A stretch of DNA of 64,000 nucleotides from Phymorhynchus buccinoides. Taxonomy: Eukaryota; Mollusca; Gastropoda; Neogastropoda; Raphitomidae. How positions within the stretch are numbered: position 1 is the stretch's first letter; every line of letters begins with the position of its first letter. Below, piece by piece: positions 21,401 to 64,000 of this stretch. The stretch is from the NCBI GenBank assembly GCA_017654935.2, contig CM065691.1, positions 21,579,901-21,643,900 of the forward strand. The letters run 5' to 3'. Under the pieces are notes generated by a model. That model was given only the letters and a program-made list of their open reading frames with translations, was not told the DNA's origin and did not search any database. A program made the translations under genes and the position numbers.

Positions 21401-24400
21401 TTTGTTTATGTACGTTTTGTTTGTGTGTATGGCTGGAGTGATTTGTGAGGTTTTTTAATAATTCAAAATGATTGCGATGCGAATGAGTTAAAAATCATAA
21501 TGATTTACCTAGCATATTTTTCAATATTGCCACAGAACCATGCCATTATCAATATATATATAAATGGGGTAGGTGGGCAAATTTGGTTCATGAATAACCT
21601 AATAATAAAACTATTCACATTTTACTGAGCCTTGTGTTTGGTAAATAAATAAAAAGTTTTCAAGGCAATTACCATACTTTTTTGTTTGTGGCTCAAGCCA
21701 CAAACCTATAACTCACTTTGTCGGTCGGTCGGTCTGTCGGTCGGTCGGTCTGTCAGTCCAAAATTGTCGCACATTTTGACAAAATTGTCGCACTTCAAAT
21801 CGAGGCTACACTTCAAAATTAATTGAGGCCGCTCTTTAAAATGATGTATTTTAAAAGCGTACAAAATAATAAACATATGTAATACAGACACTACAACAGA
21901 CACGACGAGTATGCGGTGCTTCTTTTGATGAGTATAAGTAGGATACATAGTTTTAAATGTTTTCCAAAAGATATAAAAAGTTACGAAATGGTGCAGAGAT
22001 AACATTCTGGTTTACAGATTAAAATTATTGAAAAGCCAGGGGAGGTAACTCATGATTGGAGTGGTAAAAATAGACCGCGTGCCACAAACTATTGCGATTT
22101 CGCGCTTGTTTGCCTACAAGGCGCAGCTTTAATAACTGTACTTTGACCACTACACCTTGTCTATACCAGGGTCCCAACCGTCCAGCAAAACAAGGGGTCC
22201 CAGGGACTCCTTCACTTACAGTATGGTCCTAGAGGCGGGATAGAGGGTCCCAGTGGCATAGCAAATGCTAAAAAGAACTTTTCTAGTGCATCCCTGGGAC
22301 TCCATGCACATTCTTTTAGAGGGTCGTTTAGAATTTTAGTGCTTCATAGACCCCCAAATGGGGGTCCCTGGGAGCCCTGCTATGCAAAAAAAGAATCAGT
22401 ATGATGGTACACCTGAATCCAACATGTTGCTGACATTATTACAGAGGTGTGATTTTCGGTTGCTCTCCAGGTGAGGGCCACCCGAATTTCACAGAGTGGA
22501 GTCTCTGTGACTATTAAAGCAACACCAATACCCATTTCTCTGCGGCTAAAGTACACATCTGTATTGTTCGCGTTGTTAAAACGCGAAAATTGTTAAACAT
22601 TCGGGACTATCCTGGTGTTGCACTGCCTCCGGGCATTGCCTCGAGGATCGTTCCCACCATCTTTACATCTACTAATGTCCCATACGTGTCTGTTCCAGAC
22701 CGGAGGACGTTGAACAGAATTTCATTCATTCATTTCTCTGCATTTTAAGTACAAAATTAAGAATAAGATTAAAATTATAGCCCCGTCGACAACAAACGCC
22801 TTTTAAGTACAAAATGTCTGATCAAATTTCAGGTGAGTTGCATCAATTGGTATTGAAGAACTAGTACCATAAATAATCTTTTTTTTTTCTTCCAGTTTCT
22901 TTGTTATTTCAAAGGTTTTCCATCATCATCACAGAGCTAATCAGTCAAAATGATTGCAGTGATAATTTTTTATGCTTGCTTCTCTCCCTTTACTTATGTC
23001 TTACAATCCGCGAGCACCTTATCTATAATTTTAACACATTTTTTGGTAAAGGTAAAGATGTGCCACCCCCCATGCATTTCTCGGTTAATTGTATTTTTCC
23101 GTTTTTGCCTTTCTTACCATACATAAAGCTGTATTTTAGGAACATTTTTACCTAATTACCTTTTTGGAATACTAACCCTAACCCTAACCCTACCCCTAAA
23201 CCTAACCCTACCCCCCACTATGTACTGCAGTACACCGCGATTTGTCACAGTTGTGGTTCGTTGCGTTTTTCCGTCTTATACGGTGGGGGGTAGGGTTAGG
23301 GCTAGGGTTAGGGTTAGGGTTAGTATTCCAAAAAGGTTATTAGCTAAAAATGTTCCTAAAATACAGCTTTATGTATGGTAAGAAAGGCAATAACGGAAAA
23401 ATACAATTAACCGAGATAGGTAGGGGGGGTGGCACATCTTGACCTTTACCCATTTTTTATTCTAAAAATTGGTGGGTGCACCTTACATACTGCAGTGCGT
23501 TCTAAGCCCCCCAAAATATGGTATATAAAGTCTAAGATAAACAAATAAACTAGCATTACTGTTTTTGCTTTTCATGCAGATCAGAACAACACAAAACTGA
23601 TAAATAAGAATAGGGATTAGAAATAATACCCCTTCTCCTCCCCTCTCCCATCCTTTTTCTTTATCTTTTTTTCATACATTTTTCAACACTGGATCAAGTA
23701 AGATAAATTCAAAACTGAAAAATGCAAAGCCAGGCAATTAAAAGAACACACAAACACGCAATATGCAAACAAGGAAATTTTAAAAGCTAAATTTTTTTTT
23801 TAAATGGTAGTGAACTGTTGTTATTCCAACATCACAAAACCGTCACACACAATAACGGACATGGCTTTTTAAAATTAAAAAAAAGCACACACACACAAAA
23901 AAGCAACAAGACGTGATTCTGTTCTAACAATTAAAATTAAATGTAAAAATAAAAAGTACATTGGAACCTCCCTATAAGACCTCATTTTGGATGATTTTTG
24001 AAGGTCTTATAAGGGAGGGGTCTTAAAGGGAGGTAATTTTAATACTTACAAAGAAGGGCGATGTCTCAGAAAAGTAGGTCTTATATGGGAGGGAGTCTTA
24101 TAATGGGAGGTCTTATAAGGGAGGCTCCAGTGTACATGTATTAAGTTTGGTTCAACTCATAAAACAATGTTTTTTCTATAATCGGATGCCTACATACCTC
24201 TATCGTCCAGCCTGTCGCCATCAGCGCCCTCTGTGTGGCTGCCTCCTGGCCTTCCTGGCAGCAACGTAACTCGGGATACGCCATTCACAGAGTTCTACGC
24301 ACACGCATCAAAAGGAAATTATTTATAGGAAAAACAAAACAGAAGTAATTTTCCTTTCAGTTCATTAATAACGCCAGATAATCCAAACCTAAATTCAATT

Positions 24401-25937
24401 GCTTTGATACATGGTTTTTTTTTGGTTGTTATTCTTCTTGTTGAGGATGGAAGTTCAGTTTAACGTCGCGTATCGGCTTTCGCCATGTACGACGGGCTGA
24501 ACAAACCAACCAGGGTATAAACAAAAATTTATGTTCCTGAATCACTGTCTTAGCCCAAAGGCCGAGAAGCGATGAGGATTTTTCAACAGACTGTTTTCTC
24601 TCAACCATACTATTTTTGTAATAATCGCTGATAAAACAAACAAACAAAATAACAACAATTCACACCTCTTTAATGTGTAAGTACAAAAGACATAAGTCAC
24701 CAAAAAATTGCTTAAAATAAAGAAATGAAAAGAAAATAAATCTAAGTAAATCTTTTTAGATGGCCTGGAAGTAGATTCACAGACAAGGGAGCAAACTTGA
24801 ACATGTATACCACAGGAAGAAATGGAGTTGCTTCCCTTGCATTGCAAATTCACTTTCTGTGTGTCTGCCTAGGCTAGCTGTGACCACACACTGATTAGTA
24901 ATCTGCACATGGTGTAAGTCTGTGCCATGCCAAACAACATCAGGTATTAGGTATTAGGTACTTTACAGTCACAGAGGCATCCCTGTGAAATTCGGGTTGC
25001 TCCCACCTGAAGAGCGCGTCAAAATTGTTTTGCATGCGATTTTTTGTGACAGGTGCAACACTTTATCAACCTCTTCAGTGCTTGCAATATACATCCACTA
25101 TAATGCATCAGTATTTGGCATCGATAAATATAAACATTGGCACTCGTTCATTCGTTTTACATCCCTATTCCCAGTTCCCCTTTGCAATTGATAGTGCAAC
25201 ACTTTATCAACCTCTTCAGTGCTTGCAATATACATCCACTATAATGCGTCAGTACTTAGCATCGATAAATATAAACATTGGTGCTCGTTCATGATTTTTC
25301 TGTAGCCAAAATTGGACCAGCAAATAGGAAACATATTATTAAAATAGCATACAGTAAAAAAAAACACCAAAAACGCTTTTTTTTTCTTTTTACAAGAATA
25401 TGTAGTTCAAATTTCATTCATTTTCACTGCGGCCGTTTTGTGCATGTGCAATCTGACCAGCACTCAATGCGTGCACACACATGAAGCAAAGAAGCAAGTA
25501 AGCATTTTCCATAGATTGGCTACATCCTTCCAGCACTCTGACATCCCAAGTGAAGAATTAAAAAAAGAATGCGTTTCTTTTGGGAGGAAGGGAGAGGGGT
25601 GGGGGTGGGGGTGGCAGTATACTTGGCACTGAAGGAGTTAAGCAAGCAAGTCAATTGATGTTTCTCTCTCAATCTCTGTTTATTGCTAAAAGATTCCTTG
25701 TTTAAAAGCTAGACAAGTGATGGAAATCGTCTTGTCGTTTGACAAGACAAATGCTTTTATAGGAAAAATTGGACTGAGCATTCCCTGAGATATAAACTTT
25801 ATTTGCAGGAATACGACATTAGTGCCTGTGTAGAGAAGCAAGAATGGCAAATTATGTGTGTGTGTGTGTGCGTGTGTGTCTGTGTTTGTGTGTGTGTGTA
25901 TGTGTACGTGTGTGTGCCTGTGTGTGTGTGTGTGTGC

Positions 25938-25984
<47 letters not shown>

Positions 25985-28559
25985 TTCAGATATGAGTTTG
26001 TGTGTGCAATGTTCTCCCTCTATTTTAAGTTAATGACTTCTGTTCAGCTACCTTAGTTCGTGCATATTGTTTCTCACTCACTCGATTTTTTCCTTTTTTT
26101 CCGATCAACCTGTACCTGTAAAAGTTTTCTGTAATGTCATTTCCTTTCACTCATTCCTGAAGAAAAAACCATTGGGTTTTGAAAGCTTGAAAACATGGTG
26201 TTCGTGTGTTTACTTTGAGAAACAAAATGCCTTTTTTATGTTTGCTTGTCACCTCTTGATCTGTGTGGTTTGCAGAAGTGACTGCGTCGCCCGTCGTTTC
26301 ATCCTTAGGCTCGTCTGCCTGTAGTTGGGGCGGAAAAAGTAAAGAAAGTAAAACATTGATACATGTCAACGTCATCAGAGAAGTAAGTAAAGGATAAGTC
26401 TTTGAAAGTGAAGAGAAAAAAAATCAACAATAATGATAGAGAGAGAAACAAGCGCAAAAATCGCAATAGTTTGTGGCACGCGGTCTATTTTTACCACTCC
26501 AATCATGAGTTACCTCCCCTGGATTTTCAATAATTTTAATCTGTAAACCAGAATGTTATCTCTGCACCATTTTGTAACTTTTTATATCTTTTGGAAAACA
26601 TTTAAAACTATGTATCCTACTTATGCTCATCAAAAGAAGCACCGCATACTCGTCGTGTCTGTTGTAGTGTCTGTATTACATATGTTTATTATTTTGTACG
26701 CTTTTAAAATACATCATTTTAAAGAGCGGCCTCAATTAATTTTGAAGTGTAGCCTCGATTTGAAGTGCGACAATTTTGGAACGACAGACAGACCAACCGA
26801 CCGACAAAGTGAGTTATAGGTTTGTGGCTTGAGCCACAAACAAAAAGAAAAAATAACAATGAGAGTGAAACACACACAAACACAAACACACACCAAAACA
26901 CCATCACCAACAAACATGCATTACTTATCACTATGTCGTTTCATGTCACGCAAGCATGTTTCAAAAATTATTATTGCCAACCCCCAAAACAGTTCAAACA
27001 TCTGAAGTTATTTCTACAATTCTAAATCTGAGATTTACAAATATTTATGATTGATTCAAGTTCATTGTTAATATTGTTTATTCTTTTTGTTTCTCTTCTT
27101 TCTCAATCCCCATTTTACCAGCACACACTCCCCGAGTGTTATTAATATTATCATGCATGATTCATCATCATGAATTCCCATCAAACAGACGAATAAATAA
27201 CAAAACTGTAATAGCCTTACGCCAAGTTACGGTCTTGGGGAATTCCAGTGAGATGATGATGGAGTTTGCAGAAGGATCATAATTATCATCTTCATCATCA
27301 TTATTATCATGCATGATTCATCATCAAAAGAAATGTCAGTCAAGGTTGTTTATGTTGCATAGACTGAGAAAAATCAGTATTAATTAAATGAGATTTTGCA
27401 TACGTACTACCGTAGCTGCATTGAGTCTGTGCTTACTGTTTCTCTTACAAATTGGTTTGAAAGTCTATGTTTGAAGAACAAACGAATGTTGGATGATGTG
27501 GTGAATGTGTGTAGTAAAGTTGTTGGAAAGAGAGAGACAGGTTTGAATGAACTGCATGAAAGAAGAACCAAGCGAAAAGCCAGGAAGATTGCGAATGACA
27601 CCTCCCATGTTTTGTAGTCATTATGAAACTTTTACTTTCGGGACGCCGCTACAAGACTTTCAAAGTTAACTCCAGGGCACAGAAAAGTTTCATCCCTAGA
27701 TCCATCCACCTCCTAAACTCATGATCCATTTGAATGTCAGCCCGTGTTGAAAGAGTCTACCTTAATCCTTATGTTGTATGTATCCATGTGACCTGTGTAA
27801 TCCTAAATGGGCTCTATGTACTTTAATCTTTTATACTCACGCATGCCAAATGTCAATGTCTTTATGCATTTTATTCATTTTTGTAATACTCATTCATATT
27901 TGTAATACTCGTGTGATTGTCATAAAAAAATTGTGCTTATATTTATGCATGCATGTGGGGGGTCGGAGCTAGACCGGTCAGGCTGGGGAGCCGTAAAAAA
28001 AAACAATCCGATGAGAAGGAAAACTCGATTCAACACCCGGTGGGCATACCCGTACAAGTCACAGCTACTGTCAATGAGCTCCTTCGAAATCTGGAATGTC
28101 GGCTGAGGACAGCAGGGAGACCAGGCAACTGAAGACCGGACACATGCGTAACAACCTAATGTTGTCATGCAACCTGGCCGGAAGGGATGGAGCTCCAACA
28201 GAAGCTGTGGGGACCCACAGAGGTGATGAAAAAGACGACAGACTTCACCCTCAAGACCGGATTGGAGATTTCAGATTTAAGCATGACCTGGGATTGCAGA
28301 AGAAGAAAGCATGCATGCTGAATGTCAATGTTTCTGTTGTACGCCACCTGGACGAAATTTCTCCTTGAGAGATAATAAAGTGATTTTTGATTTAGAATTT
28401 GAATGAACTCCCATCAAACAGACAAATGAATAACAAAACTGTCATATCATATCCTTACAGTGTCAGGAATTTCCAGGCAGATGATGATGGAGTTGGCAGA
28501 GGGTCCATCAGGCCCAAAGGCACCAGGCTTGATGCCAGTGATGAAGTAGGTTTTGATGA
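18089..28559 (-). CDS. Unidentified minus-strand gene, three exons (partial)
   Basis: Exons in transcript order are 28459-28559, 24198-24294 and 18089-18436, all with AG/GT junctions and matching phase (0/0, then 1/2). The joined product is about 180 residues. It starts [18 protein letters not shown] with a beta-rich feel and continues [27 protein letters not shown] and a Ser/Pro/Asn low-complexity stretch, then [21 protein letters not shown] do not recognise the family. Neither the first nor last exon is visible, and the contig ends 200 bp beyond exon 1. Phase agreement across two introns supports a real gene, but no homologue was checked. Confidence 0.55.
18587..18865. mobile_element. CAGGCATCAGAAT MITE, copy A, 6-bp target duplication
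   Basis: The element at 18593-18859 runs from CAGGCATCAGAATAGTC to CAATTCTGATGCCTG and is flanked by TATAAT on both sides. The ends resemble hAT termini. The 6-bp duplication (rather than 8) holds in all three copies. Confidence 0.88.
19427..19672. mobile_element. TTAA MITE, family 1, copy 4
   Basis: It starts TTAACCCTTTCACTGCCAAA and ends GGCTGTGAAAGGAATAA, with the right TTAA degraded to ATAA. Confidence 0.85.
19673..20346. other. Intron or intergenic, nothing recognised
   Basis: AT-rich sequence. Short ORFs on both strands show no known motif and no plausible splice context. Confidence 0.4.
20505..20978 (+). pseudogene. LINE 3' end: ORF2 C-terminus and (ATT)n tail
   Basis: The frame at 20515-20646 reads [20 protein letters not shown] then [20 protein letters not shown] and KS-stop. 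This is the classic ORF2 end of CR1/jockey-like LINEs. The 3' UTR holds a (TG)n run and ends AGGCGCTATAGTATAAATGC then (ATT)n, a normal LINE 3' tail. It is a 5'-truncated insertion. Confidence 0.88.
20687..20850. repeat. (TG)n-rich microsatellite
   Basis: An imperfect TG/GTGC run lies within the 3' UTR of the LINE fragment. Confidence 0.9.
21106..21491. mobile_element. TTAA MITE, family 3, copy 2
   Basis: Perfect TTAA is present on both sides: TTAACTCATTGAAGTCATAT and GCGATGCGAATGAGTTAA. It is about 385 bp and colinear with 13340-13724. Confidence 0.85.
21684..22105. mobile_element. Inverted pair element, left copy
   Basis: It starts with the palindrome GTTTGTGGCTCAAGCCACAA and a TCGG/TCTG simple array. 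It matches 26455-26841 in inverse orientation over ~390 bp with high identity. Both ends carry GTTTGTGGC, which suggests a small inverted-terminus transposon. Confidence 0.8.
22440..22800 (-). mobile_element. Retroposon fragments (LINE 3' end and CACAGAG repeat)
   Basis: The stretch at 22450-22525 matches the CACAGAG...GTGAAATTCGGGTTGC repeat of 17655 and 24940 in reverse. The stretch at 22738-22800 on the minus strand reads GTTGTCGACGGGGCTATAAT then TTTAATCTT, the same 3' terminus as the LINE ending near 60785. Confidence 0.6.
23037..23458. mobile_element. Foldback element with telomere-like arms, copy 2
   Basis: The element at 23045-23450 has the same GGTAAAGGTAAAGATGTGCC termini as copy 1 and a perfect 8-bp duplication, CATTTTTT. 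Its arms hold several CCCTAA and TTAGGG units around a central CGCGATTTGTCACAGTTGTG loop, which is inverted relative to copy 1. Confidence 0.92.
23957..24134. mobile_element. TA-flanked MITE (CAGTGGAACCTCCCT), complete copy
   Basis: It runs from TACATTGGAACCTCCCTATA to AAGGGAGGCTCCAGTGTA and is about 175 bp. The interior TTACAAAGAAGGGCGATGTC is shared with 11853-12500. The TA target and ends fit pogo/Tc1-mariner MITEs. Confidence 0.85.
24198..24294 (-). CDS. Minus-strand gene, middle exon
   Basis: The acceptor is TGTGCGTAG and the donor is GATAGAG|GTATGT. The exon encodes [20 protein letters not shown] then [12 protein letters not shown]. It starts in phase 0 and ends in phase 1, fitting both neighbours. 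Confidence 0.5.
25051..25290 (+). repeat. 142-bp tandem duplication
   Basis: The segment GTGCAACACTTTATCAACCT to AATATAAACATTGG occurs at 25052 and again at 25194 with few changes. Confidence 0.85.
25300..26450. other. Non-coding stretch with a long (TG)n microsatellite
   Basis: The only clear feature is the TG run at 25856-25980. Apparent ORFs here are TG translation or AT-rich noise. Confidence 0.6.
26455..26841. mobile_element. Inverted pair element, right copy
   Basis: It is the reverse complement of 21684-22105 over ~390 bp. It lacks about 35 bp of the TCGG array and one ATTGTCGCAC repeat. It ends in the same GTTTGTGGC palindrome. Confidence 0.8.
27175..27280 (-). pseudogene. Degenerate copy of the 28459 exon end and its intron
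   Basis: On the minus strand it reads [16 protein letters not shown] followed by a GTAACT donor and the same downstream intron words (ACAGTTTTGTTATT, CGTCTGTTTGATGGGA) as the exon at 28459-28559. No good acceptor precedes it. It looks like a partial exon duplication. Confidence 0.55.
27395..27727 (+). pseudogene. LINE ORF2 C-terminal fragment, one frameshift
   Basis: The frame reads [53 protein letters not shown]. After a shift it reads [13 protein letters not shown] and [19 protein letters not shown]. This order (FIESVLTF, KARKI..D.SHPL, SGRRY, KSFIP.AI.LLN) is typical of the end of many LINE reverse transcriptases. Confidence 0.88.
27728..28395 (+). mobile_element. LINE 3' UTR and tail
   Basis: This follows the ORF2 fragment and ends in TGGACGAAATTTCTCCTTGA then AGATAATAAAGTG, a common 3' terminus of aquatic-invertebrate LINEs. 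An inner block near 28098-28200 (GTCGGCTGAGGACAGCAG) resembles the 8822 and 49565 repeats. Confidence 0.5.
28459..28559 (-). CDS. Minus-strand gene, first visible exon
   Basis: The acceptor is GTGTGTTCCAG after a (TG)n tract and the donor is GACACT|GTAAGG. The exon encodes [20 protein letters not shown] then [13 protein letters not shown]. The regular alternation of hydrophobic residues suggests beta strands. The family is unknown. The entry phase shows that at least one upstream exon existed, on the side of the gap at 28764. Confidence 0.6.
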
Positions 28560-28626
28560 CTGGAACACACACACACACACACACGTGTATACACACACCA
28601 CAGATGCAGACAGACACACACACATG

Positions 28627-28763
28627 TACAGTGAAGAATTGATAACTCAAAAACACTGGATAACTCACAATAATTTTTGGGTCCCATTGTAATAATCTCT
28701 ATGTTCAAAAGTCGTTTAACTCAAAATATTGGCTATCTCCAAATAAAATTTTAGTCCCTTCAA
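28627..28763. mobile_element. TA-flanked MITE, inverted copy of 5089, cut by the gap
   Basis: It starts TACAGTGAAGAATTGATAAC and continues with the reverse of the 5089 element up to TTTTAGTCCCTTCAA, where the N run begins. Confidence 0.65.
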
Positions 28764-29263
28764 NNNNNNNNNNNNNNNNNNNNNNNNNNNNNNNNNNNNN
28801 NNNNNNNNNNNNNNNNNNNNNNNNNNNNNNNNNNNNNNNNNNNNNNNNNNNNNNNNNNNNNNNNNNNNNNNNNNNNNNNNNNNNNNNNNNNNNNNNNNNN
28901 NNNNNNNNNNNNNNNNNNNNNNNNNNNNNNNNNNNNNNNNNNNNNNNNNNNNNNNNNNNNNNNNNNNNNNNNNNNNNNNNNNNNNNNNNNNNNNNNNNNN
29001 NNNNNNNNNNNNNNNNNNNNNNNNNNNNNNNNNNNNNNNNNNNNNNNNNNNNNNNNNNNNNNNNNNNNNNNNNNNNNNNNNNNNNNNNNNNNNNNNNNNN
29101 NNNNNNNNNNNNNNNNNNNNNNNNNNNNNNNNNNNNNNNNNNNNNNNNNNNNNNNNNNNNNNNNNNNNNNNNNNNNNNNNNNNNNNNNNNNNNNNNNNNN
29201 NNNNNNNNNNNNNNNNNNNNNNNNNNNNNNNNNNNNNNNNNNNNNNNNNNNNNNNNNNNNNNN
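28764..29263. other. Assembly gap (500 N)
   Basis: A second run of exactly 500 N. It is followed directly by a (CT)n microsatellite, a common cause of assembly breaks. Confidence 1.
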
Positions 29264-29328
<65 letters not shown>

Positions 29329-29335
29329 ACTCTCT
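29264..29335. repeat. (CT)n microsatellite at the contig edge
   Basis: A pure CT run abuts the gap, so its true length is unknown. Confidence 0.95.
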
Positions 29336-29479
29336 CTGTGTGTCTCTCTCTGTCTGACTCTCTTGCAACAAAGCTGACGTAGACATTGCAGTCAACACAC
29401 AGTGAAACTAACATGGGGGGTAGGGGGGAGGCTAGGGTGTGTGTGAGAATAGAATTGAGAAGTAGTGTGGCCTAAAGGT

Positions 29480-30145
29480 TGTGATGTAGTTTGAATATGT
29501 GGGTCTTGAGAGCTGATTTGAAACATTGCAAGGACTGGATATGGCGAATTTCGCATGGAAAGGAGTTCCAAACTGATGGGGCCGAAAAGGAAAAGGAGCG
29601 CTTACCAAACATTTTTGTTCATGTACTAGTATGTCTCCTTTCAGTCTCCACCCCTCTCAGTCTAGATTTGTTTGCCTGTCCTGTCTCTCTCTCTCTCTCT
29701 CTCTCTCTGGAAAAGGAGGGGTGGGTAAGGGTGGGGGTCCGTTTGTTCATGCCTTGATTTTTTTCCCTGATGCTATGTTGTGAGTGTCTATAGGGTATAT
29801 CACTGTATGTGGGAAAAAAGGGAAGGTGGGTGGGGGTTGGAAAGACTGACTCGAGCATTTTTTTTTTATTGCTGCTTTAAATTATGTTAAAATTGTTTTG
29901 TTTATGCTCTAAATGTTTTTGTGATGGTGTCTATAGTGTGTATGTAAAAGAAAAGTGGTGGGTGGGTGTGGGGATGACAGGCAAGAGCATTTTTTTTATT
30001 ATTTTGTTTTATGCTTTTTAATGTTTTGTAATAATCATGTTTCTTTATTTTCTTCTCTCATAATGTTTGTAAAGCGCTCTGAGGATGATTTTTTGTTCGA
30101 AGAGCGCTATGGAAGCTTTATTTATTATTATTATTTATTATGATT
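29480..30145 (+). mobile_element. Retroelement 3' region with (ATT)n tail
   Basis: The block GGAAAGGAGTTCCAAACTGA followed by a GGAGCGCTTACCAAAC box, and an end of GTAAAGCGCTCTGAGGATGA then AGCGCTATGGAAGC and (ATT)n, fits LINE 3' ends. It stops about 15 bp before the first visible JIP exon, so its tail supplies part of that acceptor region. Confidence 0.6.
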
Positions 30146-30160
30146 TCATTGGATTTGCAG

Positions 30161-63115
<32,955 letters not shown>

Positions 63116-64000
63116 AACACCGGAATACTGCTGTAGCTCTTGTCTTGGTTTTATTCGCTGGTATGTTTACTTGATGTCCAATTTTAAAGCGTACTTTAGA
63201 AACAGTGGGGTGAAAATATAGTCAGTCAGATTTTGGAGAAACCAGATCTAAAACCTTTGGTGGTATATCATCAGACGTTGAAGGACTTAATCTAAAACCA
63301 TTGTTAAAACAGTTGATTTTTTGTTGCTGATACTTAGAAGATGTGAAAGTTTCTCATTGAGGTTTTCAGTTTTTCAGAGTCGTGTTGGTCACTTTGTTTG
63401 GCGGCGAAGGACAGGTGTGCGAACAAGGAAGAGTGAAGGAAGGGAGGGAAAAACAATGAATAGAACACTGCTTTCCTCTTCTGATTTCCCGACTGTGTGT
63501 GTCTGATGCCGATTGTTGGATTCTTATATGTTATTACCGTTGTTGGATGCTTGATATAATATATTGAACTATCATTTGAATTTTTACAAAGCAGTGAATA
63601 TTGGCAAGAAGAGTGCATAAATATTTTTAGTCCTTTTTCTCACCAAGCTCAAAACAATCAGTGCCTTACTTCCCCTTGCTTTTAAGTTTTAGACTACCAA
63701 GCATAATTGTGTTTTATTTTGTATGTTCAACAAACATCTCAGAAGGTTGACTTACTCGAGAAGAATTGGGTCAAATATATTTAGATCAAAGATTATTTGA
63801 AGAATTTGCACATTTATGGATAACTTTTAAATTGTTAATTGTACATTTTTTTAATCAAAAAGTAGGTATGCCTTGAAAGACATCAGTGCTCCAGCTATGT
63901 TTCATTGTTTTGTTTTACTCATTAACCAGTTTGTTGTTGTTGTTGTTGGTCCTATCAAAAATGTCCTTACACACACACACACACACAAAATTGTTGTTTA
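63116..64000 (+). other. Possible 3' UTR or intron after the RH2-adjacent exon
   Basis: AT-rich sequence without a recognisable further JIP exon and no convincing AATAAA close to the stop. It ends in a (TTG)n run and a (CA)n microsatellite (63968-63988). Confidence 0.4.

Overview
The window is eukaryotic, intron-rich and extremely repeat-dense. It most likely comes from a mollusc, probably a marine gastropod. That placement is an inference from intron size, long CA/GA/CT microsatellites, interstitial TTAGGG repeats, (GAA)n- and (AAC)n-tailed SINE-like repeats and CR1/I-like LINE fragments. It was not established by a database search. Two runs of exactly 500 N (12501-13000 and 28764-29263) are scaffold gaps that split the window into three contigs.

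Contig 1 (1-12500) carries the 5' half of IK, which encodes the spliceosomal protein Red, on the + strand. Nine exons with matching splice phases run from 1985 to 10707 and encode about 267 residues. The conserved RED_N region is complete to its 'IRSKADCP' end, but no C-terminal exon is visible. Contig 2 (13001-28763) has no exon of IK or of the third gene that I can see. It holds three phase-compatible exons of an unidentified minus-strand gene (28459-28559, 24198-24294, 18089-18436) in a mass of transposon remnants. Contig 3 (29264-64000) carries a JIP3/JIP4-family scaffold gene (MAPK8IP3/SPAG9, Drosophila Sunday driver) on the + strand. It has thirteen to fourteen exons from 30161 to 63115, covering the end of the N-terminal coiled coil, the acidic/Ser-rich middle, the leucine zipper and the RH2 domain. 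The N-terminal RH1 exons are missing on the gap side. The last visible exon runs into a stop right after RH2, before any WD40 propeller.

The introns carry at least six families of TTAA-flanked miniature elements (piggyBac-type ends), Tc1/mariner-pogo-like TA-flanked MITEs and a 6-bp-TSD CAGGCATCAG family. They also carry foldback elements (one with telomere-like arms), tRNA-derived and other SINEs, several LINE ORF2 C-terminal fragments, and minisatellites of 41, 44, 73, 91 and 95 bp.

The most unusual signals are these: two independent tandem arrays that copy an exon-intron boundary of the host gene (a donor in IK, an acceptor in JIP); a 91-bp satellite enclosed within a TTAA inverted-repeat element; a 41-bp minisatellite grown from a LINE reverse-transcriptase motif; and genes broken at both gaps, which suggests a mis-scaffolded or inverted middle contig. 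I found no CRISPR array, operon, rRNA or free-standing tRNA gene.
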